Source of the DNA: Ketobacter alkanivorans
Lineage (GTDB): Bacteria; Pseudomonadota; Gammaproteobacteria; Pseudomonadales; Ketobacteraceae
Assembly (NCBI RefSeq): GCF_002863865.1
Contig: NZ_CP022684.1
Coordinates: 1,951,501-2,015,500 of the forward strand
Length of the DNA: 64,000 nt
Direction of reading: 5' to 3'
The notes below the pieces were generated by a model. It saw only the letters and a list, made by a program, of their open reading frames with translations, did not search any database and was not told where the DNA came from. Of this stretch, positions 19,804-28,115 are shown one piece after another (within the stretch, counting starts at the first letter, position 1; every line of letters starts with the position of its first letter). Position numbers and translations under genes: made by a program.

Positions 19804-20732
19804 CGCTGGTGCAACTGGATCAAGTACACAAATCCTTTGGTAATGTACAGGCATTGCAAGGCATTTCATTGCGCCTCGGCCCCGGTGAAGTCCTGGGGCT
19901 GTTCGGCCACAATGGCGCAGGCAAAACCACCACTATGAAGTTGATCCTGGGGCTGGAGCAACCTTCTCAAGGTGATGTCAGCGTCTTCGGTCTGCAACCC
20001 TCACAGCCCCACTTCAGCCAGCAACGTTTCAGCATCGGCTTTCTACCTGAGAACGTTGCGTTCTATCCGCAGCTTACCGGGCGTGAGGTTTTGCGCTATT
20101 TCGGCCGACTAAAACGGGTCAGCCCCCAGCGCTGCTCGGCGTTGCTGGATCGCATTGGTTTGGCACACGCCGCCGATCGCAAGGTAAAAACCTACTCCAA
20201 AGGTATGCGGCAACGACTGGGGCTGGCACAAGCCCTGCTCAGCGAGCCCAAACTGTTACTACTGGACGAGCCTACGGTAGGGCTCGACCCCATCGCTACC
20301 CAGGATTTCTATAGCATGGTGGATGAATTGAGAGGTCAGGGCTGTGGGGTCATACTGTGCTCACATGTACTCCCCGGTGTGGAACAACACATTGATCGCG
20401 CCGCCATTCTGGGTAACGGACAAGTTCGAGCCTTGGGGTCGCTGTCGCAACTGCGCCAGCAGGCCAATTTACCCATGTCCATTCGAGTCAAAAGCACCCT
20501 GGCACGCAACCAGCTTCAACAGGAACTGGACAGCCTGACCACACTGGCCAAAGGGATGCGTCCGATCAACGGCAGCACCCTGGAATGGGAATCCGATCCC
20601 AGCAATAAGATGCAGCTGCTGCGAGCACTCACGCAAAACCCACACATCGACGACATCGAGTTTCAGCAACCCTCGCTGGAAAAACTCTATCGCTATTTTG
20701 TGGAAGATCATGACGAGGTGACGCCACAATGA
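19800..20732 (+). CDS. nosF: NosF, ABC transporter ATPase
   Basis: Cytoplasmic ATPase of 310 residues driving the NosFY transporter. Walker A GHNGAGKT is at 36-43, the ABC signature SKGMRQRLG at about 138-146 and Walker B LLLLDEPTVGLDP follows. The ATG at 19800 shares ATGA with the nosD stop; the much longer upstream reading frame lacks conserved sequence and lies inside nosD. It overlaps nosY by ATGA as well, so D, F and Y are tightly coupled. Confidence 0.95.
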   Translation: MTLVQLDQVHKSFGNVQALQGISLRLGPGEVLGLFGHNGAGKTTTMKLILGLEQPSQGDVSVFGLQPSQPHFSQQRFSIGFLPENVAFYPQLTGREVLRYFGRLKRVSPQRCSALLDRIGLAHAADRKVKTYSKGMRQRLGLAQALLSEPKLLLLDEPTVGLDPIATQDFYSMVDELRGQGCGVILCSHVLPGVEQHIDRAAILGNGQVRALGSLSQLRQQANLPMSIRVKSTLARNQLQQELDSLTTLAKGMRPINGSTLEWESDPSNKMQLLRALTQNPHIDDIEFQQPSLEKLYRYFVEDHDEVTPQ

Positions 20733-21553
20733 ACGCAGTACTCACCATTGCACACAAAGAACTTAAAGACGGCGTCCGCAATCGCTGGATTGTGGCCATT
20801 ACACTAGTGTTCGCCCTGCTCTCTGTGGGTATCAGCTGGTTTGGTGCGGCCGGAGCGGGTGTTGTCGGCTTCACCTCTCTACCCAACACCATTGTCAGCC
20901 TGGCATCTCTCGCGGTTTTTCTGATTCCCCTGATCGCCCTGTTGATGGCCTACGATGCCATCGTAGGTGAAGATGAGGACGGAACATTGCTGTTACTGCT
21001 GACCTATCCTCTCAGCAAAGGGCAATTACTGCTGGGCAAATTGCTGGGTCATGGCACCATCATGGGCCTTTCTACGCTTTTGGGTTTTGGGGCCAGCGCC
21101 ATCACTATCATTCTGTTTGCCGACAACGTCGATACCAACGCCGTGGTGCAAGCCTTCTCGAGCTTCGTTGCGTCTGCCACCATACTGGGCTGCGTATTTC
21201 TCGCCTTTGCGTACTGCATCAGCGCCTGGGTTTCCGAAAAGTCCAGAGCAGCAGGTGGGGCACTGCTGTTCTGGTTCCTGTTTGTACTGATCTTTGATCT
21301 CGCATTGCTGGGTATTCTGGTTGCTACAGAGGGTCAGTTTCATCCTGACCTCTTTCCCTTTTTACTGTTGCTGAACCCCACTGACGTGTTCCGACTGATC
21401 AACCTGATCGGTTTCGAAGGTGAAGGCCAAGGCATACTGATCGTTGCGCGGGATCTGTCCTATGGCAGCGGTGTGCTGTACTGCGCCTTAATAGCATGGC
21501 TATTGCTGCCACTGGGCACAGCCTACTTGTTATTCAGCCGTCGCCCACTTTAA
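20729..21553 (+). CDS. nosY: NosY, ABC transporter permease
   Basis: Inner membrane permease of 274 residues with about six hydrophobic spans (near 20-45, 55-75, 105-130, 140-165, 175-200 and 245-268). It shows the cytoplasmic motif VGEDEDGTLLLLLTYPLSK typical of NosY and related ABC-2 permeases (in part EDGTLLLLLTYP). With NosF it is thought to transport a sulfur species or otherwise supply NosD during CuZ assembly. Its end lies 23 bases before nosL. Confidence 0.95.
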   Translation: MNAVLTIAHKELKDGVRNRWIVAITLVFALLSVGISWFGAAGAGVVGFTSLPNTIVSLASLAVFLIPLIALLMAYDAIVGEDEDGTLLLLLTYPLSKGQLLLGKLLGHGTIMGLSTLLGFGASAITIILFADNVDTNAVVQAFSSFVASATILGCVFLAFAYCISAWVSEKSRAAGGALLFWFLFVLIFDLALLGILVATEGQFHPDLFPFLLLLNPTDVFRLINLIGFEGEGQGILIVARDLSYGSGVLYCALIAWLLLPLGTAYLLFSRRPL

Positions 21554-21576
21554 CCACCATCAATAAGGCACCCAAG

Positions 21577-22053
21577 ATGACTAAATTACTTTATCTGTGC
21601 GTTGCAGTACTTGGGATCATGGGCTGTCAGCCACAGGAAGAGACAGCCCCCATGCACCCCCAGCCCTTCGTGAGCGGAGATGAATGCCACCTGTGCGGCA
21701 TGGCAATAACCGGTTTTCCCGGCCCCAAAGGGCAGGCATTCACAGGACGCCCCCTGTCGGTGGTGAAATTCTGCTCCACCCGCGATCTGATCAGCTGGTA
21801 CCTGCAACCGGAAAACCATCCCAATACCAAAGCCCTGTTTGTGCACGATATGGCCCGCAGCGACTGGCAACACCCCGACGACCGCCACCTGATTGATGCT
21901 CGCAGCGCCTGGTACGTGGTTGGCTCTAACCAAACTGGGGCTATGGGGCCGACACTGGCCTCGTTCGCTCAACAAAAAGATGCAGAAACCTTTGCAAATC
22001 AGCAAGATGGCGAGGTAATCTCCTTCTATGAGCTGAGGCTGGATCGACTCTGA
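21577..22053 (+). CDS. nosL: NosL, copper-binding lipoprotein
   Basis: Outer-face lipoprotein copper chaperone of 158 residues that delivers Cu(I) for NosZ. The signal ends at a lipobox with Cys17 (GIMGC), and CHLCGM provides the Cys/Met ligands typical of NosL. The ATG at 21577 is chosen because it gives a proper lipoprotein signal; a longer frame from 21496 would run inside nosY. It is the last gene of nosRZDFYL; no nosX or cytochrome gene follows. Confidence 0.95.
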   Translation: MTKLLYLCVAVLGIMGCQPQEETAPMHPQPFVSGDECHLCGMAITGFPGPKGQAFTGRPLSVVKFCSTRDLISWYLQPENHPNTKALFVHDMARSDWQHPDDRHLIDARSAWYVVGSNQTGAMGPTLASFAQQKDAETFANQQDGEVISFYELRLDRL

Positions 22054-22200
22054 GCCTCAAGCTTGGCGAGCACCCCCGACTCAGGGATACCACACCAGGA
22101 GAACTGGCTCACAAAACTGCCACCCCAACCCGACCACCCGCAGCCATCGCTATAGCAAATACACTACACTGTTAACAAACCGCTTTCGTTGTATTGATAC

Positions 22201-23076
22201 ATGATATTTAGACCGATTATTGTTTTGCTGTTGTGGCTGAGCCTTGGCAATCTGAGCCAGGCCGCACAGACTGCCGCCACGCCCCAGCAGCAAACAGAAA
22301 GCCTGCCTAAAATTGCCATCATCCTGGATGATCTGGGCTACAACCGTCCTTCGGGCGAACGGGCGCTGCAACTGCCCGGCAATATCACTTACGCCATTAT
22401 TCCCTTCACTCCCTACAGCGAAACCCTTGCGCAGGCAGCTTATGATCGTAACCGGGAAGTTATTCTGCACATGCCCATGGAAAGCAGCGATCCCAACCGA
22501 CGCCTGGACGAAGGCGGCATCAGCCAGGATCTCAATGAAGATGAGATCAGACAGCGAGTTCGCAAAGCACTGGATTCTGTACCCCACATCGTGGGCCTCA
22601 ACAACCACATGGGCAGCAACGTGACTGCTGATGTTCAAATCATGCATTGGTTAATGCAAGAGGTGCAGGATCGCCCGCTTTACTTCATCGACAGTATGAC
22701 CAACCCCAACTCAGTAGCGAACCGCTCCGCCCGTCATTACCAGATCCCTTCACTGAAGCGCGACATCTTTCTGGACAACATACAGACCGAAGCCGCGGTG
22801 GAACGTATGTTCCAATCGCTGGTGAGCGTTGCCCAAAAACGGGGCCATGCCATCGCCATTGGCCACCCCTACCCCACTACCCTGGCGTTTCTGGAAAAAG
22901 CCCTGCCACGCCTTGAGGACATGGGTGTGCAGTTAGTGGACGCCTCGGAGCTGGTCATGTTCTATGGCCGGCCGGTAGACCAGCCAGTGGATTTGAAAGA
23001 AATCATGGAGTGGATCGTTGCCATGCCGGTTCCGGAAAGCCAGCGGCTTAATTTTTCCAACGAACAACTCTACTAG
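22201..23076 (+). CDS. yibQ: Divergent polysaccharide deacetylase family protein (YibQ)
   Basis: Secreted protein of 291 residues with a signal peptide (about 1-21, ending SQAAQ). The divergent polysaccharide deacetylase fold shows IAIILDDLGYN, ILHMPMES, NNHMGSN and the late IAIGHPYPTT segment, with Asp and His residues at the expected metal positions. The biological substrate is not established. In E. coli yibQ is directly downstream of gpmI and envC, so this gene looks separated from ctpA by the nos genes. Confidence 0.92.
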   Translation: MIFRPIIVLLLWLSLGNLSQAAQTAATPQQQTESLPKIAIILDDLGYNRPSGERALQLPGNITYAIIPFTPYSETLAQAAYDRNREVILHMPMESSDPNRRLDEGGISQDLNEDEIRQRVRKALDSVPHIVGLNNHMGSNVTADVQIMHWLMQEVQDRPLYFIDSMTNPNSVANRSARHYQIPSLKRDIFLDNIQTEAAVERMFQSLVSVAQKRGHAIAIGHPYPTTLAFLEKALPRLEDMGVQLVDASELVMFYGRPVDQPVDLKEIMEWIVAMPVPESQRLNFSNEQLY

Positions 23077-23174
23077 ATTCGACTCACCCGCCACAAAGCC
23101 CGCTCGTACTGCGCTACTGGTTGCGGTAACATCCTGTATTCCACTCTTCATGCCATTCTGCTACAGGTTTAACC

Positions 23175-24203
23175 ATGTCTGATCACGCGCAATTGCTTGC
23201 CCAACAACTATTGGATGCCCAGGTTCAGTTCTGGCTGCAAGACCTGACGCCTGAAAAACTGGAGCCTCTGCTGCAGGAGGATCTCAAGTTCCTCTATGAA
23301 AAACTCGGTGCAATCCCCCTGCGGGAGGCAGTGCCGGAAGCAAAAGTGAAAGCCACCGCCTTGCGTTATGCCGTAGAGATGGAAATCGAGGGCGGCATCC
23401 CTGAGCTGTTTGGTGAAGTGGCCAACATCATTTATGAGCATCCCAATAATGAAATCACCAACCTGGGGGATCTGATCACTGACGACATAGCGATCGATTT
23501 TCTGGAAAAAGTATTTGAACCCAACAGCCTGCTGGATCAGGCCGTCAATAATATTCGTAGCAGCGCGCCGTTTCGTGAGTTTCTCTCCGACGTAGTGTTC
23601 ACCGTAGTGAAAGGTTACGCCCTGGAACAAAATCAGATCGTTAAACTGGCCCCGGTTGCCAACGGCATGCAGAAACTGCGGGAATGGTTTAATGATCGTG
23701 CGCCGGGGTTGAGCGAGAACGTGAATAACCTGGGGAAGCAGCTATCTCAGGCCAGTGTGGATCAGTCCATTCGACTGGTGGATGACATGCTCGACAACGA
23801 CCTGTATCGGGACAGCGCATTCAACAGTGTGCAAAATCTGTGGGACGACATCAAAAACTGGAAGATCGCCAACTTTCAACGCTACTTCAGTGAAATGGAT
23901 CTACAGGAGCTAATGGTACTGGGCTATGAGTTCTGGTTGGAGTTCCGCCACACCGATTACCTGCAATCCTGCATCGACGCCGGGGTGAAATTTTTCTTCG
24001 ACAAATACGGAGATGACAGCCTGCACACCATGCTCTCGGACCTGGGCGTTACCGAAGATATGATCGTTTCAGAAATCGTCAACTACGCGCCGGACTTGGC
24101 AAACATGCTGTTAAAACACAACATTGCAGAAGCGCTGGTTCGCCGCCATCTGCAACGTTTTTATTTTTCTGACGAAACCCTGGCACTGCTGGCTAAAAGC
24201 TGA
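23175..24203 (+). CDS. Conserved protein of unknown function
   Basis: Cytoplasmic, almost wholly alpha-helical protein of 342 residues with no signal, membrane span or Cys-rich motif. It is acidic and rich in short amphipathic helices such as LLAQQLLDAQVQFW, and the C-terminus contains LANMLLKHNIAEALVRRHLQRFYFSD, partly quoted here as NIAEALVRRHLQRF. The family is not recognised. A clean start and typical codon use support it as a real gene. Its stop is two bases from that of the convergent membrane protein. Confidence 0.75.
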   Translation: MSDHAQLLAQQLLDAQVQFWLQDLTPEKLEPLLQEDLKFLYEKLGAIPLREAVPEAKVKATALRYAVEMEIEGGIPELFGEVANIIYEHPNNEITNLGDLITDDIAIDFLEKVFEPNSLLDQAVNNIRSSAPFREFLSDVVFTVVKGYALEQNQIVKLAPVANGMQKLREWFNDRAPGLSENVNNLGKQLSQASVDQSIRLVDDMLDNDLYRDSAFNSVQNLWDDIKNWKIANFQRYFSEMDLQELMVLGYEFWLEFRHTDYLQSCIDAGVKFFFDKYGDDSLHTMLSDLGVTEDMIVSEIVNYAPDLANMLLKHNIAEALVRRHLQRFYFSDETLALLAKS

Positions 24204-24204
24204 A

Positions 24205-24561
24205 TTATTCTCGACCCAGCCTTACCATGCCCAACAGTAGAAACACCAAGGCGATAGACGCCACCAAAGATTCAACCGCAAACAACCCGCTGCTGATCAG
24301 AAGATGCAGCACAATACCGGCGCAGATCAAAACGCCCAGCAAGGCAAACCCTTTGGGGTTTGCCTTCAGCCCCACCAGCGACGCCAACGCGCCAACAAAC
24401 AAACCGATAAACACCAGGCTGGCCGGTGCTGTTATGTCAGCCCCTGCACCAGTTGCCATTCTCGAAATCTGAAACCCCATCAACAACACTAACGCCGCCA
24501 GCATCACCATTGATGTGGTTAGCATGCCGTTCCAATGGCTTTTAAAACGCAGCTCTCCCAT
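24205..24561 (-). CDS. Small integral membrane protein
   Basis: Hydrophobic protein of 118 residues with four predicted spans (about 14-33, 43-62, 68-90 and 93-113) and very short loops. The function is not recognised. It lies convergent to the unknown gene at 23175 and stands alone on the minus strand; the upstream 175 bases hold no obvious operator. Confidence 0.65.
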   Translation of the reverse strand: MGELRFKSHWNGMLTTSMVMLAALVLLMGFQISRMATGAGADITAPASLVFIGLFVGALASLVGLKANPKGFALLGVLICAGIVLHLLISSGLFAVESLVASIALVFLLLGMVRLGRE

Positions 24562-24736
24562 GATCTATCCCCCGATTTTATTATTGAATATTATTAGCCG
24601 CATACCATAGCGCATGGCACCGGCAAAACTCAATGCGTGGAGTGGCCAATAGTCGGTTGCAAGAGGAAATTATCAAGCCATTTTATTAGCTTATTATATA
24701 GATCAATAGAAAACAGCAGGGGGGGTAGGACTGGGA

Positions 24737-25174
24737 TCAGTAATTTTTCATAGCACGATGCAGAATGCCCGCATCAAGATATTCATCACCATAAGCCTCG
24801 AAGCCAAAGTTCTCGTAAAATTCGATCCGATCTATTTGCGCTTCCAACATCACGCGCTCAACCCCTTTGCGGTCGATGAAACTGAGCGCCGTATGAAACA
24901 GGCGTGAGCCGATGCCTTCATTGCGCAAATCCTTTCGCACAGCAAAGCGACCAATTTTTGCGTGTTCAGGTAACCACAAAACTCGCAACACTCCCACCAC
25001 TTCGTCATTCTGAACAGTGACAATGTGGGTGGCATCAGGATCTTTACCATCAAACTCGTCCGCCAGGGAAACGCCTTGCTCTTCCATAAACACGACTCGA
25101 CGCAAATCACAGCCCTGGCGATACCAGTCGCTGTCGTAGGGGGCGATGATCTGCTGTTCCAGTAAGTCAGCCAT
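24737..25174 (-). CDS. GNAT-family N-acetyltransferase
   Basis: Acetyltransferase-fold protein of 145 residues. The acetyl-CoA loop is seen as VRKDLRNEGIGSRLF, with preceding strands VVGVLRVLWL and following VMLEAQIDRIEFYENFGFEA. It resembles the ElaA/YjcF-type proteins that sit beside metabolic genes; the acceptor is unknown. The ATG at 25174 is chosen because an upstream extension would lie inside hisF. It is 7 bases downstream of hisF and probably the last gene of the his transcript. Confidence 0.85.
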   Translation of the reverse strand: MADLLEQQIIAPYDSDWYRQGCDLRRVVFMEEQGVSLADEFDGKDPDATHIVTVQNDEVVGVLRVLWLPEHAKIGRFAVRKDLRNEGIGSRLFHTALSFIDRKGVERVMLEAQIDRIEFYENFGFEAYGDEYLDAGILHRAMKNY

Positions 25175-25181
25175 CGCTTTA

Positions 25182-25958
25182 TCAGTCGAGCCGCATCTCG
25201 ATGCCCTGTGCCGCCATAAACTGCTTGGCTTCCTGAATGCTGTATTCACCAAAATGGAAAATACTGGCCGCCAACACCGCATCGGCCTTGCCCTTGGTAA
25301 CACCATCCGCCAGATGCTGCAGATTACCGACACCACCGGAGGCGATCACCGGTACGTGTACCGCATCGCTGATGGCACGGGTCACATCCAAATCAAAGCC
25401 ATTCTTGGTGCCGTCTCGATCCATACTGGTCAGCAGGATCTCGCCGGCGCCCAGATCCACCATCTTGCGCGCCCATTCAATGGCATCCAGGCCGGTCGGC
25501 TTGCGGCCACCGTGGGTGAAAATTTCCCAGCGGTTGGTTTCTCCCGGCAGGCTTACTTTTTTAGCATCAATGGCAACAACGATGCACTGCGAGCCAAACT
25601 TGGCCGCCGCCTCCCCAACAAATTCAGGATTGAACACAGCAGCCGTATTGATGCTGACTTTATCGGCACCGGCATTGAGCATGGTGCGAATGTCTTCCAG
25701 TTTGCGGATGCCACCACCCACAGTAAGAGGAATGAATACCTGGCTGGCCATTTTTTCCACGGTGTGCACCATGGTGTCGCGATCTTCATGACTGGCGGTG
25801 ATGTCCAGAAAGGTGATCTCATCGGCACCCTGTTCGTCATAACGGCGCGCCACTTCCACAGGATCACCGGCATCGCGGATATCCACAAACTGCACACCTT
25901 TAACGACGCGACCGTTATCCACGTCAAGACAGGGAATGATGCGTTTGGCCAGGCCCAT
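25182..25958 (-). CDS. hisF: Imidazole glycerol phosphate synthase cyclase subunit HisF
   Basis: TIM-barrel cyclase of 258 residues that pairs with HisH to make IGP and AICAR in histidine synthesis. The catalytic Asp are in [14 protein letters not shown] (Asp11) and [29 protein letters not shown] and the phosphate-binding VIASGGVGN are typical. It begins two bases after the hisA stop. Confidence 0.98.
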   Translation of the reverse strand: MGLAKRIIPCLDVDNGRVVKGVQFVDIRDAGDPVEVARRYDEQGADEITFLDITASHEDRDTMVHTVEKMASQVFIPLTVGGGIRKLEDIRTMLNAGADKVSINTAAVFNPEFVGEAAAKFGSQCIVVAIDAKKVSLPGETNRWEIFTHGGRKPTGLDAIEWARKMVDLGAGEILLTSMDRDGTKNGFDLDVTRAISDAVHVPVIASGGVGNLQHLADGVTKGKADAVLAASIFHFGEYSIQEAKQFMAAQGIEMRLD

Positions 25959-25960
25959 GC

Positions 25961-26692
25961 TTACTCTCCGTCTGCCAGTGCTTGCGCTGCTTTTAAATCC
26001 AGTGTGCCTTCGTAAATCGCACGGCCGGTGATGGCACCAGACACGCCCGACTGCTCTACTTTCAGCAGCTGTTTTACGTCATCGATGTTGGTAACGCCAC
26101 CGGAGGCGATCACGGGGATATTAATGGCTTCCGCCAGCGCCACCGTGGCCTCGATGTTCACACCCTGCATCATGCCATCGCGGCTGATGTCGGTGTAGAC
26201 GATGGCCGACACACCATCGTTCTCGAATTGTTTGGCACAGTCCACCGCCTGCATTTCAGAAACCTCGGCCCAACCGTCGGTAGCCACCAGGCCGTTCTTG
26301 GCGTCAATGCCCACAATGATGTGGCCGGGGAATTTTTCGCAGGCAGCTTTGACAAAGGCCGGTTCTTTCACTGCTTTGGTGCCGATGATCACGTAGTCGA
26401 CGCCGCAATCCAGATAAGTCTGAATGGTTTCAAGGCTGCGAATGCCGCCGCCGATCTGGATGGGCAGATCCGGGTATTTCTTGGCGATGGCCTGCACCAC
26501 AGCACCGTTTACCGGCTCTCCATCAAAGGCTCCGTTCAGATCCACCAGATGCAGGCGACGCGCACCCTGGGCTACCCATTGGTCGGCCATGGCTACAGGA
26601 TCATCGGAAAACACGGTGGCGTCGTCCATCAGGCCCTGACGCAGGCGTACACACTTTCCGTCTTTGAGGTCGATGGCAGGAATAATCAGCAT
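25961..26692 (-). CDS. hisA: Phosphoribosylformimino-AICAR phosphate isomerase HisA
   Basis: TIM-barrel isomerase of histidine synthesis, 243 residues. The N-terminal [18 protein letters not shown] holds the catalytic Asp8, the second Asp lies in [12 protein letters not shown], and VIASGGVTN binds phosphate. The ATG at 26692 starts the protein exactly before the first strand; a longer frame upstream has no family similarity. It lies between hisH and hisF. Confidence 0.97.
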   Translation of the reverse strand: MLIIPAIDLKDGKCVRLRQGLMDDATVFSDDPVAMADQWVAQGARRLHLVDLNGAFDGEPVNGAVVQAIAKKYPDLPIQIGGGIRSLETIQTYLDCGVDYVIIGTKAVKEPAFVKAACEKFPGHIIVGIDAKNGLVATDGWAEVSEMQAVDCAKQFENDGVSAIVYTDISRDGMMQGVNIEATVALAEAINIPVIASGGVTNIDDVKQLLKVEQSGVSGAITGRAIYEGTLDLKAAQALADGE

Positions 26693-26773
26693 ATTGGTTC
26701 TCGTATCATCACAACATAAAAAAGGGGGTTTGAGTGGCGCGACAGTGTCAGCACAAGCCTGGAACAATCAGCC

Positions 26774-27424
26774 TTAAGCAGTGCCATCCCACTCCATAAA
26801 ATTCTTCAATAACTGCAGCCCGGACTTCTGGCTTTTCTCTGGGTGAAATTGGGCGGCAAACACATTGTCCTGTCCCAGGGTTGCCACAAACGGCACGCCG
26901 TAATCACCACGACCGGTGATCAACGCTTCATCTGCCACCGTCACGTAGTAACTGTGCACAAAGTAAAAACGGGCGTTATCAGGAATGTCTTTCCATAGCG
27001 GATGCGGCTGTACCTGCTGCACCTGGTTCCAACCCATATGGGGAACCTTGAGCTTTTCACCGTTAATATCTTTCAGGTTATCGCCAAAAAACTTCACTTC
27101 GCCGGGAAACAGGTTTAAGCAGTCTACGCCGCCGTTCTCCTGGCTATGGGTCATCATGCTTTGCATACCCACGCAAATGCCCAGTAATGGCTTGGTTTTG
27201 GCGGCCTCTCGCACCACCTGATCCAACCCCAGACGCAGGATCTCCCCCACGCAGTCACGAATGGCACCCACACCGGGGAACACAACTCGATCAGCGCAAA
27301 GGATTTTTTCTGCTTCGTGGGTCACCACTACCTTGGCATCGGGTGCCACGTGCTCCAGCGCCTTGGCGGCACTGTGTAAATTACCCATGCCGTAGTCGAT
27401 GACGGCAACGGTGGTTTTGCTCAT
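26774..27424 (-). CDS. hisH: Imidazole glycerol phosphate synthase glutaminase subunit HisH
   Basis: Class I glutamine amidotransferase of 216 residues that supplies ammonia to HisF. The nucleophile Cys is in [11 protein letters not shown], and the catalytic His-Glu pair in [22 protein letters not shown] opens the protein as in other HisH. It lies 81 bases before hisA and 38 bases after hisB. Confidence 0.97.
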   Translation of the reverse strand: MSKTTVAVIDYGMGNLHSAAKALEHVAPDAKVVVTHEAEKILCADRVVFPGVGAIRDCVGEILRLGLDQVVREAAKTKPLLGICVGMQSMMTHSQENGGVDCLNLFPGEVKFFGDNLKDINGEKLKVPHMGWNQVQQVQPHPLWKDIPDNARFYFVHSYYVTVADEALITGRGDYGVPFVATLGQDNVFAAQFHPEKSQKSGLQLLKNFMEWDGTA

Positions 27425-27462
27425 GTTAGTGCTTCCGACAGAATTCGCTTACAGGATTCAGA

Positions 27463-28056
27463 CTACAGCGAGCCCTTGGTTGAGGGCATCACACCGGCCA
27501 TACGCTCATCACGTTCCACGGCCACACGCAACGCGCGACCAAACGCTTTGAATATGGTTTCTGCCTGGTGGTGGGCGTTTTTACCCTTCAGATTGTCGAT
27601 GTGCAGGGTCATCATGGCATGGTTCACCAGCCCCTGGAAAAACTCTCCGAACAAGTCCACGTCAAAGCCACCAATGGACGCCCGCGTGTACTCAACGTCC
27701 ATCTGCAAACCGGGTCGACCGGACAAATCAATCACCACACGGGACAGGGCTTCATCCAAAGGCACATAGGCATGACCGTATCGACGGATGCCCTTTTTAT
27801 CGCCCCAGGCCTGAGCCAACGCCTGCCCCAGGGTAATACCGGTATCTTCAACGGTGTGATGGGCGTCGATGTGGAGATCACCTTTGGCCACAATTTCGAT
27901 ATCAATCAGGCCATGGCGGGCCACTTGATCAATCATGTGCTCCAGAAAAGGCACGCCGGTATCCAGCTTGCACTGGCCGGTGCCATCCAGGTTCACGGAC
28001 ACGGTTATCTGGGTTTCCAGCGTATTGCGCTCAACGCGGGCAGTACGTTGCAACAT
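27463..28056 (-). CDS. hisB: Imidazoleglycerol-phosphate dehydratase HisB
   Basis: Monofunctional dehydratase of histidine synthesis, 197 residues, without the phosphatase domain fused to it in E. coli. Metal-binding motifs HHTVEDTGI and [15 protein letters not shown] are present. It is the first gene of hisB-H-A-F here; hisG, hisD and hisC must be elsewhere. A perfect TATAAT (28090-28095, minus strand) lies 34 bases upstream, though no clear -35 was found. Confidence 0.97.
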   Translation of the reverse strand: MLQRTARVERNTLETQITVSVNLDGTGQCKLDTGVPFLEHMIDQVARHGLIDIEIVAKGDLHIDAHHTVEDTGITLGQALAQAWGDKKGIRRYGHAYVPLDEALSRVVIDLSGRPGLQMDVEYTRASIGGFDVDLFGEFFQGLVNHAMMTLHIDNLKGKNAHHQAETIFKAFGRALRVAVERDERMAGVMPSTKGSL

Positions 28057-28115
28057 GGCTACTCCACTGAGGGTATGGGAAAGCGGGGGATTATAACGCG
28101 AAGGCGATGAAATTC

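Noticed and set aside
25146..26719. Long plus-strand reading frames opposite hisF and hisA
   Set aside because: They are mirror frames of the his genes with no start signal or family similarity.
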